A stretch of DNA of 64,000 nucleotides, from assembly GCA_902729315.2 (NCBI GenBank), contig LR746266.1:3978759-4042758 (forward strand), written 5' to 3'. A model generated the notes under the pieces. It had not been told where the DNA came from. It saw only the letters and a list, made by a program, of their open reading frames with translations, and made no database searches. Within the stretch, counting starts at the first letter, position 1, and each line of letters begins with the position of its first letter. Below are positions 46,388 to 61,300 of the stretch, one piece after another. A program made the translations under genes and the position numbers. This stretch comes from Spirodela intermedia. Taxonomy: Eukaryota; Streptophyta; Magnoliopsida; Alismatales; Araceae.

Positions 46388-49300
46388 ATGCTGGTTCAGG
46401 CTCCCCGCCTGACGAGTTCACTCAGAGGTCATTACGACGTCGACCAGGCGTACTTGGAGAGGAGAACTCTCCTCAGAGATTACAAGAGTCAAAGGTTCCA
46501 TTCTTGTTTTCTTCTTCTGCGCACTTTTTGTTCAGGAAAGTTGTTCGTTATCGAATTTTCCTGCTGAACGGAAACTTGTTTTAGGCGTTTCTAAATTTTT
46601 CATTAGCTTTTTCTCCTTTTTTGTGTACTTGTTTTATTGTATCAGATCGAATGCTGATTCAGAACTTGCTCAGAAGCTGGTCCATGGATGGGACGAAGGT
46701 ATGCTATTGATCTATACAAGCTGTTAAAACTATTTATACATAGTATGAGTGTGGGAAATCATTTTATTTGCTAAAGAATCACCACCAACGGGATCTTTCC
46801 CTACCTTGCCTGTAGTCCCGTTTTGAGTATTAATTCTTACTACTAGTTTTCTCATGCTTAAACTAGTATGAAACTCCACTAACGTTCGAGTGGCAAGGAG
46901 ATGAAAATGAATTCGGATTTTAACTAATCAGTGTGCAACTTGGTTTTTTAGTTGGATGAGATGGTAATTTTGGAGTTTTTTTTTTGAAATTTCTTACTCA
47001 GAGAAGGAAGAAAAGAAAAGGGACGAAACTATTGTGATTTTCCATTTCTGTCAAACTAGGATCTTGATCTTCTTGATCAGGTCTTCACCCTCCCTTCTCA
47101 CTGGAGCCACCTAGAAAATCCCATTAGAGTAGATTCATGAAAAGTCTTACTTCAATTCACCTCTACACCGGTTTAAATACTGGTTACATCTATAGTGGGC
47201 CAAGCCCTCTTATTTTGAGGAAAGAAAGGGAGAGCCCATTAAGTAATCCATAACTGACTCACCTAAGGGCCCAAATGGAAGAGAGACATTACAATAACGA
47301 GATCCTAGCTTGTCTGACAATTTTCGTTTTTATGTTGTTGTTATTTCATAAAAGAAGCACATGCTATCCATATTGGGAACCTTTTTGGCAAAAGTCTGTC
47401 AAAATGGATGCTGGTTCAACTTTCACAAACTATTGGCAATGTGCCATACCTGTTTTCAGCTGACACAATGCACCTAAAACTTTGGTCTCTAATGTTTCGG
47501 ATCTTTTACATTCCTGCACATCACGGACCTGGGTTTTTGTGGCCGTATTTTCTAGAATGGAAACCTACCATTTTTCAATTTTTTGATATTCTCAAAATAA
47601 TCATCAAGAAAATAAACATCATTAGCAACCATTTCTCTAGGAAAGTAGCCTCTAAAGATGAACGTTCCTAGCTGGTTTGTGACATAATCTGTAGAAGAAG
47701 AAAAGGATGCAACTGTGTGAGTATTGAGGGTTATTCAAAGCTTTGTAAGCTAAATGACTTTGGATGACGGATGAAAAGTACTCTTTGTACTATAGGTTAC
47801 GAAGGTAAAGTATTATATTTGATATTATTAATGATGAATTCATCCGTTTATCATGTCCTTTTTATCCCATCCTATCAAGAAACATTATTTATCAAGAGGA
47901 CTTAATCTCTGCTGCTTCTCTTTTTTAGAATATGAATAGTTGATCTCCCAGATTTTGAGTGGATCATTGGCGGAATGAACATTCACTACCTGAGAAATTT
48001 CTTAATTTGTTATGGTTATCTTGATATGAAGAAGAAATCAATTTATAATTTGATAGGGAGGTCGAAAAATTAATGCTAAACATTGAGTTTGTAGAAATAC
48101 GTCTAATAAAGAAGCATGATAATTTATGGCTCTCTACCAGGTCTTTTTTGCATTCAGCTCAATAATGTCTTGTTGGGAGACAAAGTTGTGGAGATGGATT
48201 CCTCGGAGGAACCTCTCTGTAAAATCCAGTTTAATCCTCATGAAGGAGCTGTAGGTTTTGTGGAATAATTTATTTAAGACCCTTCTCTTCCAATCAACCA
48301 TTGTTTTTCTTTAGAAACTGGCTTATAAATTACCATACATAGTGAGACACTGGATAATTTTGAACCAAGATGTCTAGTAACTGGTGTTTTTCTGTGGTAC
48401 TTTTACTGTTGGAAAAGTTGTCTTCAAACCTAGAGTGCTATGATACATCACCTCGACAATCACCCTTCGCATCTTGACAATTTATTATATTTCCTTTATC
48501 ATACCATCATTTTTTTCGGGAAAATGACTATCTTTCTTTCTATGTGTTATTCTATTTGGAGAGAAATAAGCTGATATAGTACATATGCTCGCCATAAGAG
48601 AATAGTCTAGAAACTTCTGTAGTAAACACTGGGATAGGAATGGGCTGAACAATATAAATACCCTCCTCTGTGAATAAGAGGGGGTATTGTGGTAGAAAGT
48701 CACGAGAGGAAAGGGAGAGTGGGGAATTCTCTCGAATTAATTTATGTCTGTTCATTGTTTTCTCTATTTTCTTTGCATATATTGTTCGTTTTCCTTTCTT
48801 TGTCCAAGAGGAGAGAAGGGGATCATATCAACTAGTATCAGAGGAAGTCCCTAGAAGTATGAACCAAGAATTGCAGCAAATCATCTGGAGACTTTGGAGA
48901 CCGATGCAAAACAAAGCAAGGAAGAACAACGACCTATGAGGGAGGAGCTACAGAAATCAAAGTTGGAATTGGTAGATCTGCTGCAACAATTCCTTCAACG
49001 GATGTATGAGAAGATTGACGAATTCAAGAACTCTGTAAGTGAAAATTTGTTAGCATTAGAAAAGAAAGATCCAACAGCAAGTATGGCATCTCAATTAGTC
49101 AGAAATTCTCTAGAATCAATTCACGACCAGAGCTACCAACCTTGGTGCTGACTTCGAATCAAATTTCCGATGGAAACAGACAAGCAAGGAAAGGAAATTT
49201 AAGCATCTTCAAAGGAGGTAATCCTGAAGGAGAAGAACGAATGGAGATAATCAGCTACACTTGGATGATATTGCATTGGAATGATACATTTGAACTGAGG

Positions 49301-52300
49301 ATCAATATCCATTCAAGAAATGGCAAGATTTTTACAGCCAGCTTGAGAGGCATTTTGGAACTTCTAAAATGGGAAACACGTATCAACGATTTCTTGATAT
49401 TAAGCAGGAAGGATCTGTATCTGATTATAGACAAGAATTCGAACGCTTCTCTACCTTTCTCCTCAATATTTTAAAAGAAGTCATTGATCAAACATATCTA
49501 AAAGGTATGAAGTTGGAAATTTAGTCAGAATTGTCCAGAACAAAACCAGTGGGATTATTAGAAATTATGAACGCCTCATTGGAAAAGCACGTATGCACCT
49601 TGTGTGAAGCGTGACATATCAGTCTACCAAAAAAGATAGAATGGAGACACATTAAATATCTGGCTATACATCGAGAACAATAGGATTGCCTATGTCACAA
49701 GGAATTCATGTATGAAACGATGAGAGAAGGCCTAATTCTCCTCATGAGTCAACAACTTCAGAAATCATGTATAGATTTCCCTGACTTCCACCTTGAGGAC
49801 AAGGTGGATTTGAATGGGGAGAGTACTGATATAGTACCCCTAAAGACATGTTCACTGTAAGTGAATAGTCTAGAAGCTTCTGTAGTAAATAGTGGGATAG
49901 GAATGGGCTGAGCAATATAAATACCATCCTCTGTGAATAAGAGGGGTATTGTGGTAGAAGGTCACGAGAGGAAAGGGAGAGTGGAATTCTCTCGAATTAA
50001 TTTCCATCTGTTCATTGTTTTCTCTGTTTTCTTTGAATCTATTGTTTGTTTTCCCTTCTTTGTCCAAGAGGAGAGAAGGGGATCATACCATAAGCTTTGA
50101 GAAAATTTTGGAACATAAAGTTGTGGAGACTTCTCTTGCCTAAAATGTTGTAATTCAATCTGTCCTATATTTCATAAATAGAGTGATGACAAACATTATT
50201 ACCATCCTTTCTGGGAGCCATTTGGTAAATTATTGAATGTGCCTTTGGACTTTGAAAGAAAGTCAAAGTCTGTTAAAAGGCTACTTGTTCATTGGAAATA
50301 CCTGCCATTAACTATAGCCATTGAAAATTTGCGGCCTTCACTTCTTCAGAAGACCAAGGGATGGGGATTCTTTGCAAATTTCTTCGGTTTCTTTATCCTC
50401 ATAAAAATTCTATTTTTTCTTGCTAGATCAAAGTCTCTTAGTTTGCTCTTTCATCATCTTTTTATGAGAATTGATAATTTGTGACTTCTAGTCTGCTATA
50501 TGCCAACTGTTCCTTTCTGTCAGAATTTCGTTGAGATGCTTTCTCTGTATAACACGTAACATCCTTAAATATTCTTTTTGACATTCTCCGTTTTTGTTGT
50601 TTTTCATGAAATATTTTTTTCGTTTCTGTGCCATGTTAGCTTCAAGTGATGTTCGGAAAGCTTATAGACAATACCTTGGGGCTGTAGTGGAGTTGATCAA
50701 CAATGAAGTGGTACATGAGGAATTTCAGGAGGTCGCAAAAAGAATATATAACTTATTCAGTGTTATGGATTTGGACTCTGGCGCCAGTAAAATGATCAAT
50801 GATAGAAAGTAAGTGTGAAATGTTTTTAAGTTCGGTAGATTCTCATTCTGTATGAAATTTCGTCACATATGTTAGTTGCAAGCCTTTGGTGTGGATTTCT
50901 ATTTTGTTTACATTTTTTTATTAGTTATGGTGAAGGCTATTCTCACCATGTTTTAGGCATAATTATGCACTGGCCAGTCCTTTTCTGCGACATTGCATTT
51001 TCTCACTTCAAATGTATCTAATTTGTTTGATGTGATGGACAAACTTTATTTTGGATTACCTATGTGTCATGTCTGTGAAGGGGAGTAATGAGTTAGGTGC
51101 TCTTCGAAATCATTATGCACAGCTTACGTCGTGTATTCGTATAATCTAGAGAAATTTCAGTTATGGAAGATTCTTTTGACATATTACATCAGTTGAATCT
51201 TCGTTTGCATGGAAATTTGAAGTAATTTAGATGGTTTTTAGAGGAGCCTCCTTTTTGGAGCATTAATGATAGAAATTTCATTTTTCATTCCATTTTCATT
51301 GAAATTTTATGCAGGGAAGAGCTTGAAATACTCCTTGGTTGCCCCATCTCAGAAACGCATCTAAAGAAAGTGGCTTCGTCAGCTAAAAGACTCTTTGCAC
51401 TGCAGCATAGGAACTATGAGACTTTGGTTTCTGAAGAAATTAGTCCAGACGTCGGTGAAGATGAATCTCGTGAATTTGGGTCTGATCTTTTTTTCCAAGC
51501 TCCTGCTAGGTTTGTCGTGGATGTGCCAGGGGAAAGCTGGATGCATTTGGAGGATGGAATTTCCATTACTTCATTTTCACATTTAGAGGAAGATGATAAT
51601 CATATTAAGACGAGAAACAGTAATTTTGGTACCAACGGGGAAAGTGTGAACTTGAAGTGGCTAAAGAATGCTTGTGATCTGATAGTCCAAGGGGGTGGTT
51701 CACAGCTTTCTGGGGATGAACTTGCAATGGCTCTTTGTCGAGTACTTGTGTCAAACAAAGCAGGCGATGAGGTACTTTTCTTTATTTGAAGTATTCCATA
51801 TGGTTTACTGCTTTATGATGAGGTACAGTAAAATGAAAACCTCTTTCTCTGACTTGTGATGACCTCCATCATTTCTGTTGTTAAGATAGCTGCCGATTTG
51901 TTGGATCTTGTTGGAGATGGTGCCATCGAAACTGTGCAAGAACTTCTAATGGTAAGAGTCATTATTTGATCTCCATGAAACAAGCTATACAGTTATTGGG
52001 GGAACATGACATTCTCGTTATTTTTTATTTTTGAGCTTTGGAACATCTCAGTGCCAATTTAGACTTACATGCGGTTGATGATCTCTGCATATAAGTCAGT
52101 TAAGATGCTTGAATTTTTTACCAAGTTGTTGGATGACTCTGGCATCTGCGTCTAAATGTTAAATAATTATGTGTATTGGTTTGAGTGTTGAAATAATTGA
52201 CTCACATTCCTCCATTTATTAACCTAAGATGGTTGCTGACTTTTAAAAGTCCACGTCAGGACCATGTCCTGTCTAAAAAATAGGAACTGTGAGAGGAACA

Positions 52301-55300
52301 CGCTCCCCGACTTCTATATGGTCGAGTCTTAAGTAAGAATTATACTGGATTTGTAACGATTTTCCCTACTGCCACACCACCGTTGAGCATTGTCCAATGT
52401 CAGTACAGCACAACACGCTGTCATTGAAAATCAGTTACAGTGTTTCAACATTGGCATGATGTTAAACTTACCTTGGTCTATTTTTGGATGGTACAGGTTT
52501 CTTTGAAACTAGTGCATGAAGACAATGAAATATTGACAAATAACTGGATCTAATCTTCTTCTTATAAGAACTTTGCAGCTCTTACAGAGACCGAAACTTT
52601 GATCTCCCTATTCTTGTTTAGGCATTCCCTGCAAAAAAGTGACTAGATGTCTTCTAATTCATGAGGTTTACGCCAGTAACATTACACACTGGGAAGTCTA
52701 TTGCTTAAAACCTGTCATCTTTTAACCTTTTCAGTTCTTCACAAAAGCCGATTAGGCTAAAATTAGTCACTTCTTTGGCCCCCTTTTTGGGATCAGTATC
52801 AGTTGAATGGATCCCAATGCTTGATTTTAACAGATCTGTCTTCGACATCCTCTACACATTCGTAAGATCCTTTTTAATGATGAAAATGTGGCTAAAACCC
52901 CATGACCATTCATGCCGGCTTAGCAATTGTTTGGGCTCTATTCCGAAGACAACATCTTTGACTTCCAGACAATGAAGTTTTACCCTGATGTTTATTACAT
53001 CTTTCCTGTTTTCTTAGTTGTTTCGTGAAAAAGTAGCAACAATATTTGCTTCTGCTCTCTTTTCTCTTGCTGTTAAATTCAATTGTTTTTAATTCCTCAT
53101 TGTAAGATCGTCTGCAAGCAGCTGGATCACCAATGCGCTAGTCATATTCTTATCTTTGTAAACACATGCCTAACGAGATGATTGACTGTTTTCATTTCGA
53201 ATTCCACTGTGTTTTAGCTTGAAAAAACATGCTTTTTGTTTTTCTGTCTATTGTAACGGTCCCAGTTTGGAAGGAATGAATGGCATCGATCTTTCCTATC
53301 ATAAGATTATAAAACTTACCTTTTCTTTCTGCAGCATCGTAAGGATCTTGCAGATGCCATTCATCACGGACTTCATGTATTGAAATCTGAGAAGCCATCA
53401 TTCAATGGTCAACCACGGATGCCTAGTTATGGAATCCAGGTATATCTTGCTTCATATTGAAGTTATCTTTAGTCTGGTTTTTTACTTGTATGGGTTTTTC
53501 GAATGTTTAATATCTGCTCTTTTTTCAGGTCACCATTCAAACTGAGGCTGAAAAGCAAATTGATAAACTTCGGCGAAAGGAAGAGAAACGGCACAAGCGT
53601 GCAGCTGATTATGGGAATGAGCATGATTTTTCTGAAGAAAATTTTCTTTCTTTACTTCAGGCCAGTGAGAGAAAACAACCCTTTGATGACATAATTGGAA
53701 CTGGCCAGGGTACCAATTCATTTTCAGTTACCACTCTTCCCAAAGGAACAACAAGGCATCATCATAGTGGATATGAAGAAGTTAAGATTCCTCCTACACC
53801 AACGGCACCAATGAAGCCCGATGAAAAACTGGTAATGTTTCCTGATGAAGGATGATTTTTTTCTTCTTTTGTTGTTTGTTTTTACTTGGATTGAGAATGT
53901 AAGTTTTGACTACCTTTCTCTTCATTTGGTAATCGAGCAGATCACTTAGGCTTTACTGGGCCAAAATACTCTCGATTCTGTTGCATTATGTGGGGATCTA
54001 CCAAGCCATCTACTGATCTTTTTCATAAACATTCTCGATTCGTATGATTGAAAAAAGTTGATAAATAAGTTATATATGTTCCTTAAGATGATATGACAAG
54101 CTGTGATTGAAAATATGTGGTAATTTTTATGTTCATCCACACTCTTATCCTCTAGGTGGTGCATAGACTTTTCATTCGTACTTCAGAGGAGGCACAAAGC
54201 ATCCATGCATGATATGTGTTTTCGTTTTATTACCACAAATGATGAACAAGCCCTTGTCTTTTTTTATTTTCTTTATAAATTTATTGAAACTTGTCAACCA
54301 TTAGATTTTAGTCCTTTTTGCAATATCTTAGTCTGACTTAGGTTAACCGTGAGCATGGTTTTGGTTCACTCAACTAAAAATTACATTATTGTCCATAATC
54401 AAAGAACATCTGCGTCACCCAGATAGTCTTCCTTTCCATAACAGGAATAATGGATCATGTTAGGGTGGTTCCCTCTCAGTGAGGTTGTCTCTAGGAAGTA
54501 AACAATTGCGCACCAACTCCCTGAAGAGTGTCAAATTGTTGCAAATGTTAGCTTTTTAAACAATGATGTCAGTTTTTTTCTAAAAAACAAGGGTGAGATA
54601 TTTTTAAAATCGAAAGACGGGTGTTTCATCATTGTGGAACCTGGGAACCGAATATAAAAAATTACAGTTGAAAAATTGTAACATTATGTCTCACCAAGGG
54701 AATGGAAACCCCGAAATAATTTTGGAAACAAGGCTGATGAAAGGAGTGTAAAATCGAAAGCCTTATTAAGGGAAAATTGAATAAACAACCCGATCTGTTC
54801 TTCTTCTCCCTGCTTTTTCCATTTGACCTGGTGGGCATCTCTTTTGGTCCCATCATCCTTTTTTGTAAAAGGAAGTTTTCTTCATGCCTTTATCTGTTGG
54901 GGAGAGGTCCGAGTTTCGAAGGAATTGATTTCATCAGCATGCAAATTTTAGTCTTCCACCGCTCTAACCTGGAAATTTCTATCATACCAATCCCCAATTT
55001 TATCTTGATAATACTGACTTCTCTGGACATTTGCATCTCCAAGTATAGGTAAAACATCTGACCTCTCTTTCAGAGCACCTGGTCCAACCAACACCAAGGA
55101 TCTACATCTTTAATAACATTTAGTACGTTTTGATATTTATGCACATATAGCCTATTTATGTCTGGGCTTTAAATTTTACGGTGAACTCTATCCATTGGCA
55201 ACAGACCTGTCCTGTGGGGAAACTTATCGTATGAATATTGGTTCTAGATTTTTTGAATCATCATGTTGGAATCCAAAGTTTACTATGGTGCAGACTAAAT

Positions 55301-58300
55301 TGTGTATAGAGAAATGTTTTTGAAAACCTCCGGATACCCTTCTAATGTTCCCCAGTGGAATCGCATTTGCTGTGGACATGGGTGACATCACACACAATTT
55401 GCTAGTTTTGATATAATCTTTATTTTGGAATTTGGTTGTTTCGACTGTTAGTAAAATTCACTGAGTACATGCAAGATTTATTTTATTTTAAAAAATGATT
55501 GTTGAAATGTCAGTATTATAGTTTCTCTAAAGTAGAGAGTGGTATTTACTTGGGTTTCATGAGACCATTGTGATTATGATTTTACTTTTCTACACACTTT
55601 TATCAGATTGAAATAGGAGAGTTGGACGAGTTTGCTCAGACTGCATTTCACGGATACAAGTCATTGAATCGTATCCAAAGCTGCATATATCAGACAACTT
55701 ATCATACAAATGAAAACATCTTGGTAAATTCTATGGTCTTAAGCTCATTATAATTCGTTTTCTTTCCTTCTGTCATCATTTGATTTGTAGTTTGATGAAG
55801 AGAATGAAGTAAAGATCCTTACCAAGATGAGCATAATTTCAGGTTTGTGCGCCAACAGGTGCTGGCAAAACAAATATTGCTATGATCGCTGTTCTGCACG
55901 AGGTGATTTTCAGGAGCTCCTTTAAGTTCTCATTTTTTCTCAAAGCTACTGCACACGCTTTCATTCCTTTGTTGACTGGAAAACAAGTTGCAGCACGAAG
56001 AAATTATCTCTTTGAACACCTATCTACCTAAATTGTACCAAAGATTTGGAATATGGTGCTGACGATCATATGCATCTTTTATGCCACAAGTGCTATAAAT
56101 CATTAGAGAAATGGTGTATGTTGCAGATTAAGCAGCACTTCCATGAAGGTATTTTACACAAAAAAGAATTCAAGATTGTTTACGTTGCACCAATGAAGGT
56201 ATACTTTTCTGTTCTTATTACTGTATTTTGTTTTCTACATTATGGTTGTTCTTTATGTGATCTTCCACATCAGGCATTAGCTGCGGAAGTGACATCAACA
56301 TTTGGTCGTCGTTTGGCACCCTTAAACTTGACTGTTAGAGAACTTACAGGAGACATGCAACTATCTAAGAGTGAACTTGAAGAAACTCAGGTTTGTATCT
56401 CTGTCTGAGCAAGTTTTATTATATTGCACAATTGAAGTCTAGCCACTAAAGCTTTTGTTCTGGTGTTCAGATGATAGTGACGACGCCTGAGAAATGGGAT
56501 GTCATTACCCGCAAAAGCAGTGATATGTCAATGTCTATGCTGGTGAAGCTCTTAATTATTGATGAAGTACACCTTCTAAATGATGATCGAGGTCCTGTTA
56601 TAGAAGCCCTAGTTGCTCGAACCCTCCGTCAAGTAAGTATGATCAGGCTTTTATATTACTTTATATACTTAGATCGTTTGAAATTTATGGGAAGGAGTGT
56701 TTAGAGTTCTTTCATACTTTGAATTTTATCCTTGTAGACTTATATCGAATGATCATTTTAGTTTCTCTTTTGTTTGGTAACTCATCTCTAGGGTCACATC
56801 CTATCATCTTTGTTGTAGAGATGCAAACTTCTGCTTATACTGCAACCATCAAAACCATCATGCAGGAACTCATTTAAATGATATAATCGTTTCAATGTAC
56901 TTCATTGATATGTGTTTCATAACATAAAACATGGAAATCCTTAAATGTGTTTTAAGACATACATCCAAGGCAAGGAATGAAAATGATCTCCTTGAGGCAT
57001 GATGGTCATCACATTCTCTTGTTACATATGGCTTTGTTAACTAAGGCGGTGGGGTACTTTGTAGTGAATCATAGATGTACTATTAATACTCTCCTTAGGG
57101 TTATGATCCAATGATGAAGATTTGTCTAGCTGAAACCCTCGCAATCACGCACCATTTTATCCTTGGTACCAAGGCAACGGAGCTGACTTGAAAACTTCGG
57201 TCGTATTTGGTATCTCCTGTTCCTGGTGATGATGTATTCTCTTTACTTTTTGCATCATATGCAGTCATCATCTAGGGCAAGTTCGGTTGTGTTACTCTTC
57301 CAGCACTCATAATGTGATGGGTGTGAAGATGCTTGATGTCACCCCTTTTTTGTACATATTTAATGATTTATGTGAAGTTTTTTTTCCTTCAGTGCAATTA
57401 TTTACTGCAGGCTCAGAACTGAAGTCATAAGTGCCTTTTCTTTAAGAATAATCTATTACGCACCTCGGGTGAGTAAACAGCTCGCAGATGAATCAAGAGG
57501 GATAAGGGGAAGATCTTGATGAAGATTCAAGAACAATAAGAAGTGTTCTGAGGTCGGATCGATCCTCAAAATAGATGAGTTCGAATCGGAACTCGTCAGG
57601 AGGAGAATCTCCTGTCCATCTTCTAGGTTTTCCCTCCTCCCCATTCTTTAGGGCCTTCTCTATATATATAGGCCTTGGTCCATTATTTTTTAGTGGTCCC
57701 CATCAACGTGGGGCCTAGGTCTTCTTTTAAAAACGATGGTGGGCTTCATAATAATACTTTCCCCTATGAGTTTCACCTTATCCACAAGGTGAGATGTAGG
57801 GAACTTTTGAAGGAATGTCGATAATGTCATCCGAAATGATTCAAACTTCGGTAGATGTTTCCATTTTATTAGTATCTCTGTGCCTTGAAGAGCTGACCTG
57901 TGGTCTATTATTTCTTATGGAATTAATATCCATTCATGATCTTCTGATAATGTTGGGAGAATTTGTTAGCTTCTGTCGTATGTTCTAAGTGTCTTCCTGA
58001 GCTGTGTTATATGGAACACTAGGTGGTGAGCAGAATGCTTTGGCAATTGAAGCTTGTATGCCACTGGTCCAATTCTTTTCACAATAGGATGCATACCAAA
58101 ATAGTAGGGATTGAGCTTTTCATTTTCCCTTTTGGCCAGAGACTTCATCCGATAGCATTTGATCTTGAATTCATAATGGCCATGATGAGTCTTGAATGTA
58201 GTCTTGGACACATCCTCTTTTTTTATTCTGATATGATAGTATGCAGACTTCAAATCAAGTTTCGAAAAAACTAATTTCCCATGTAATTCATCGAGTATTT

Positions 58301-61300
58301 CATCCACTATCGAAATGGGATATGTCAGGAACTGTAACTCTGTTTAGTGCTCTATAATCTACACTAGGTCTAGCCTAATGGTTATGTGAAGGTTGTATGA
58401 CTTCCGCTAAGATTAACTCTTGGACCAGCTTCTCAATCTCATTTTTCTAGAAGTGGAAGTATTTGTAAGGCCTCAAATTTATAAGCCTTGCTCCTAGTAA
58501 CAGATGAATGGCGTGGTCAATAGGGCATTTGGGTAGCAACCTTGTCGTCGTTTCAAAAACCTGGGGGAATTCTTGCTTCATGCAGATTTCTAAATCATTG
58601 GGTGCTCTAGTGTCATTATTTGAGCAAATATGGTGCAGTTCGACCATGTATTCATTATTACCCTTAACCTCCTCCCTGTTCTTCCCGGTGACATACTTGC
58701 TTTTGTGATATTAGGATTCCTCTTGAAAATATGAACAGTGTCTCCTATCATGAATTTCATAATAAACTTCTCGTAGTTGAAGAGAATCCATCCCAAGGTT
58801 CTCAACCACTGAATGCCTAAAATCACATCCATGATGCTCAATTCTAGAGGTAAGAAATCCTGTATTATTAAGACACCTTGTGAGTGTAGAGGAACAACTT
58901 TGCAAATTTTCGATCTTAGCGCTGTGTTGCCATTGCCCATAACAATATTGTATCCAAATAACTCTTCCATCTGCAACAATAAGTTGCCAATAACTTTGGT
59001 GCGCAAAAAATTGAGTTGCCACTGTCTATAAGTATAGATACTTCTGTGTCATGTATTCTGCCCCATGATTTCATGGTGCTTATGACCGAATTTTAGGATA
59101 CATGCATAGTGAACAACTCCCATCAGTGTTAGTTATGACATGCTCAAACGATTCCCAACTCTTTTTGAGTATCTTGTGGTTACTTACAAGACGCTTTGAG
59201 GTAAATGTGTTTCTCTTTGAAGTACCTTCTGTCAAACTCTGATAATCCTTCTTGAAATTGCCCTTGATACTTGCATTCTAGAATTCCCTCCTGTAAGAAT
59301 CATGATGATCCTGGTGTGGTTCATTCCTTAGAGCCATTTGATTTCCAGTTAACTCATTTCTAGTTTTTCGAAATTCTCAGAGGTGAATCTCAACTTGGAT
59401 TGATAAATCCATAAGCCCAAGAGGTTTATGAATTGCCAATTTAGACTCGATATTTTGTTTTAAACCCCTCACATATGCATCTTCTAACATTTCAGTGTGT
59501 ACATGAGGTAGAAAAGTTGCAATACGTTCAAATTCAGCCCTATACTCCCTTACTAAATTAGTTTGTTGGAGACTCATTAATTGTTGCAGTGAACTACCTA
59601 TTTCGGATGTCTTGAATCGTTTTTTCAGTTGACTCTTGAAGTCATGCCAATCACAAAATGAAAATCGATCCTCTATCTAGAGATACCATTCTAGGGCTTC
59701 TCCCTTCATACTTAGCGTAACTTGCTTGAGTTTATCACGTTCTAGCAATGGGTTTAGGTAGAATTATCTTTCTGCACGCTTGATCCATCCCTCTATGTCG
59801 TCCCCTTGGAAAACTAATAGTTTTATCCTCTGAGTTACCTGCACCTGGTCATCATGAGAGGTTTGATCTGAATGAATAGTGCCGTGATATGGTTGTCTCG
59901 GTTCTTCTCTTGAATCTCCATTGGGATGCGAACTGAAGTGGGTATCTTTTGTGGATAGTTTCTAGGGAATCTAGTTGAGATTTTCTCTTTGTTCATTTAG
60001 GGATTGTTCTTGTTTGGCGCATCCTTGCTTCAGTGATGCAATCTCCTCTTCTAACGAAGCCATATGCTCTGCTGTGCCTTGAACGTGGTGAGCATCCGCT
60101 GGCCAAGATTGGTTCCAACCTGATTGGTTGGTTGTTCTTTTTGTAGTAGCTCTGAAAAATCTTCCTCCACTGCTCTGATTCTGCGGTAAGCGGTGGAGAA
60201 GGTCGGCTGATTGATATTGTGGGAAGAATTACTTCCCGCATTTTCTTGAAATCCATTGCAATCATAATTTAGGATGTATATCTGCCTTCAACCTTGGTAA
60301 TCTGATCACTTCTAGGGTTGCAGTAACAGTATCTTGCTTCCATAATACCGTGTGCCTATGACAGTTGCTCTAAACTCCAAGAAGCGGCTAGAATGACTGG
60401 CTCTGATACCAATGTTACGCACCTCGCAGATGAATCAATAGGGATAAGGGGAAGATCTTGAAGAAAATTCAAGAACAATAAGAAGTGTTTCTAAGGTCAG
60501 GTAGATCCTCAAAACAGATGAGTCCGAATTGGAACTCGTCAGGGGGAGAATCTCCTGTTCACCTTTTAGGTTTTTCCTCCTCCCCATTCTTTAGGGCCTT
60601 CTCTATATATATAGGCCCTGGTCCATTATTTTTTAGTGGTCCCCATCAATGTGGGGGCCTAGGTCTTCTTTTGAAAACAACGGTGGACTTTGTAACATAA
60701 TCATTCTTCGTGATTCGTGTCATACTTTTCTTTTACAGTGGGTTGTCTAATTGATCATTTCATTATTGTTATTTTGACTTATTGTTGGTAGGTACTATTT
60801 CTTGAACTTTGGAAATAGTTAATTATTTCGAAATAAATTTATTCTTTAGTCTCTATGTGCCTGTTGCATATGCTTTCTGGACATCGTATGTCTTCTTCAT
60901 CTTAACTGCTCCCTTTGAATTTGCTTCCAGGTTGAGTCATCGCAAACTATGATCAGAATCTTGGGACTCTCTGCGACACTGCCAAATTATCTGGAGGTTT
61001 GTTCTTTTATGCACGAGTTTGGGCACTGCTGTAACTTCATTGGTTTCAATCCGTAAGATATTTACTTTCTGAAAATGTTGTGTCTTTGTTTAACTGCACA
61101 GGTTGCGCAGTTTCTCAGGGTGAATCCTCAGACGGGGCTGTTCTTTTTTGGTCCTGATTACCGTCCAGTGCCACTAGCGCAGCAATACATTGGCATAACA
61201 GAACAGAATTTTGGTAAAAGAAATCAAAAGTTGAATGAAATTTGTTTTTCTAAGGTATCTGAATCATTCTCACTCTTATTAAGATGTGTTGAAGTGTCAA

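Larger units (their letters stand above)
48572..50090 (+). mobile_element. Internally deleted Ty3-type LTR retrotransposon, 1.5 kb, in helicase intron 2
   Basis: LTRs lie at 48572-48830 and 49827-50090. Both start TGATATAG and end in CA, and they are alike with a few substitutions and indels. A 5-bp target duplication, TAAGC, flanks the element (48567-48571 and 50091-50095). A primer site similar to initiator Met tRNA (TAGTATCAGAGG, near 48834) follows the left LTR, and a purine tract (AATGGGGAGAG) precedes the right one. Between them are a decayed gag and a scrap of the polyprotein end ([13 protein letters not shown]); protease, reverse transcriptase and integrase are gone. It is in the same direction as the host gene. 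Confidence 0.93.
57454..60697 (-). mobile_element. Internally deleted Ty3/gypsy LTR retrotransposon, 3.2 kb, antisense in helicase intron 12
   Basis: LTRs lie at 57454-57753 (3' LTR) and 60413-60697 (5' LTR) on the minus strand. The 5-bp target duplication TAATC flanks the element (57449-57453 and 60698-60702). Directly inside the 5' LTR is a perfect initiator-Met primer site TGGTATCAGAGCC (60400-60412 region). A purine tract (AGGGGAAAG) precedes the 3' LTR. Remnants in order on minus are gag, a protease/linker region, the start of reverse transcriptase, and then the very end of integrase. The remaining reverse transcriptase, RNase H and most of integrase are deleted. Orientation is opposite to the host gene. 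Confidence 0.95.
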
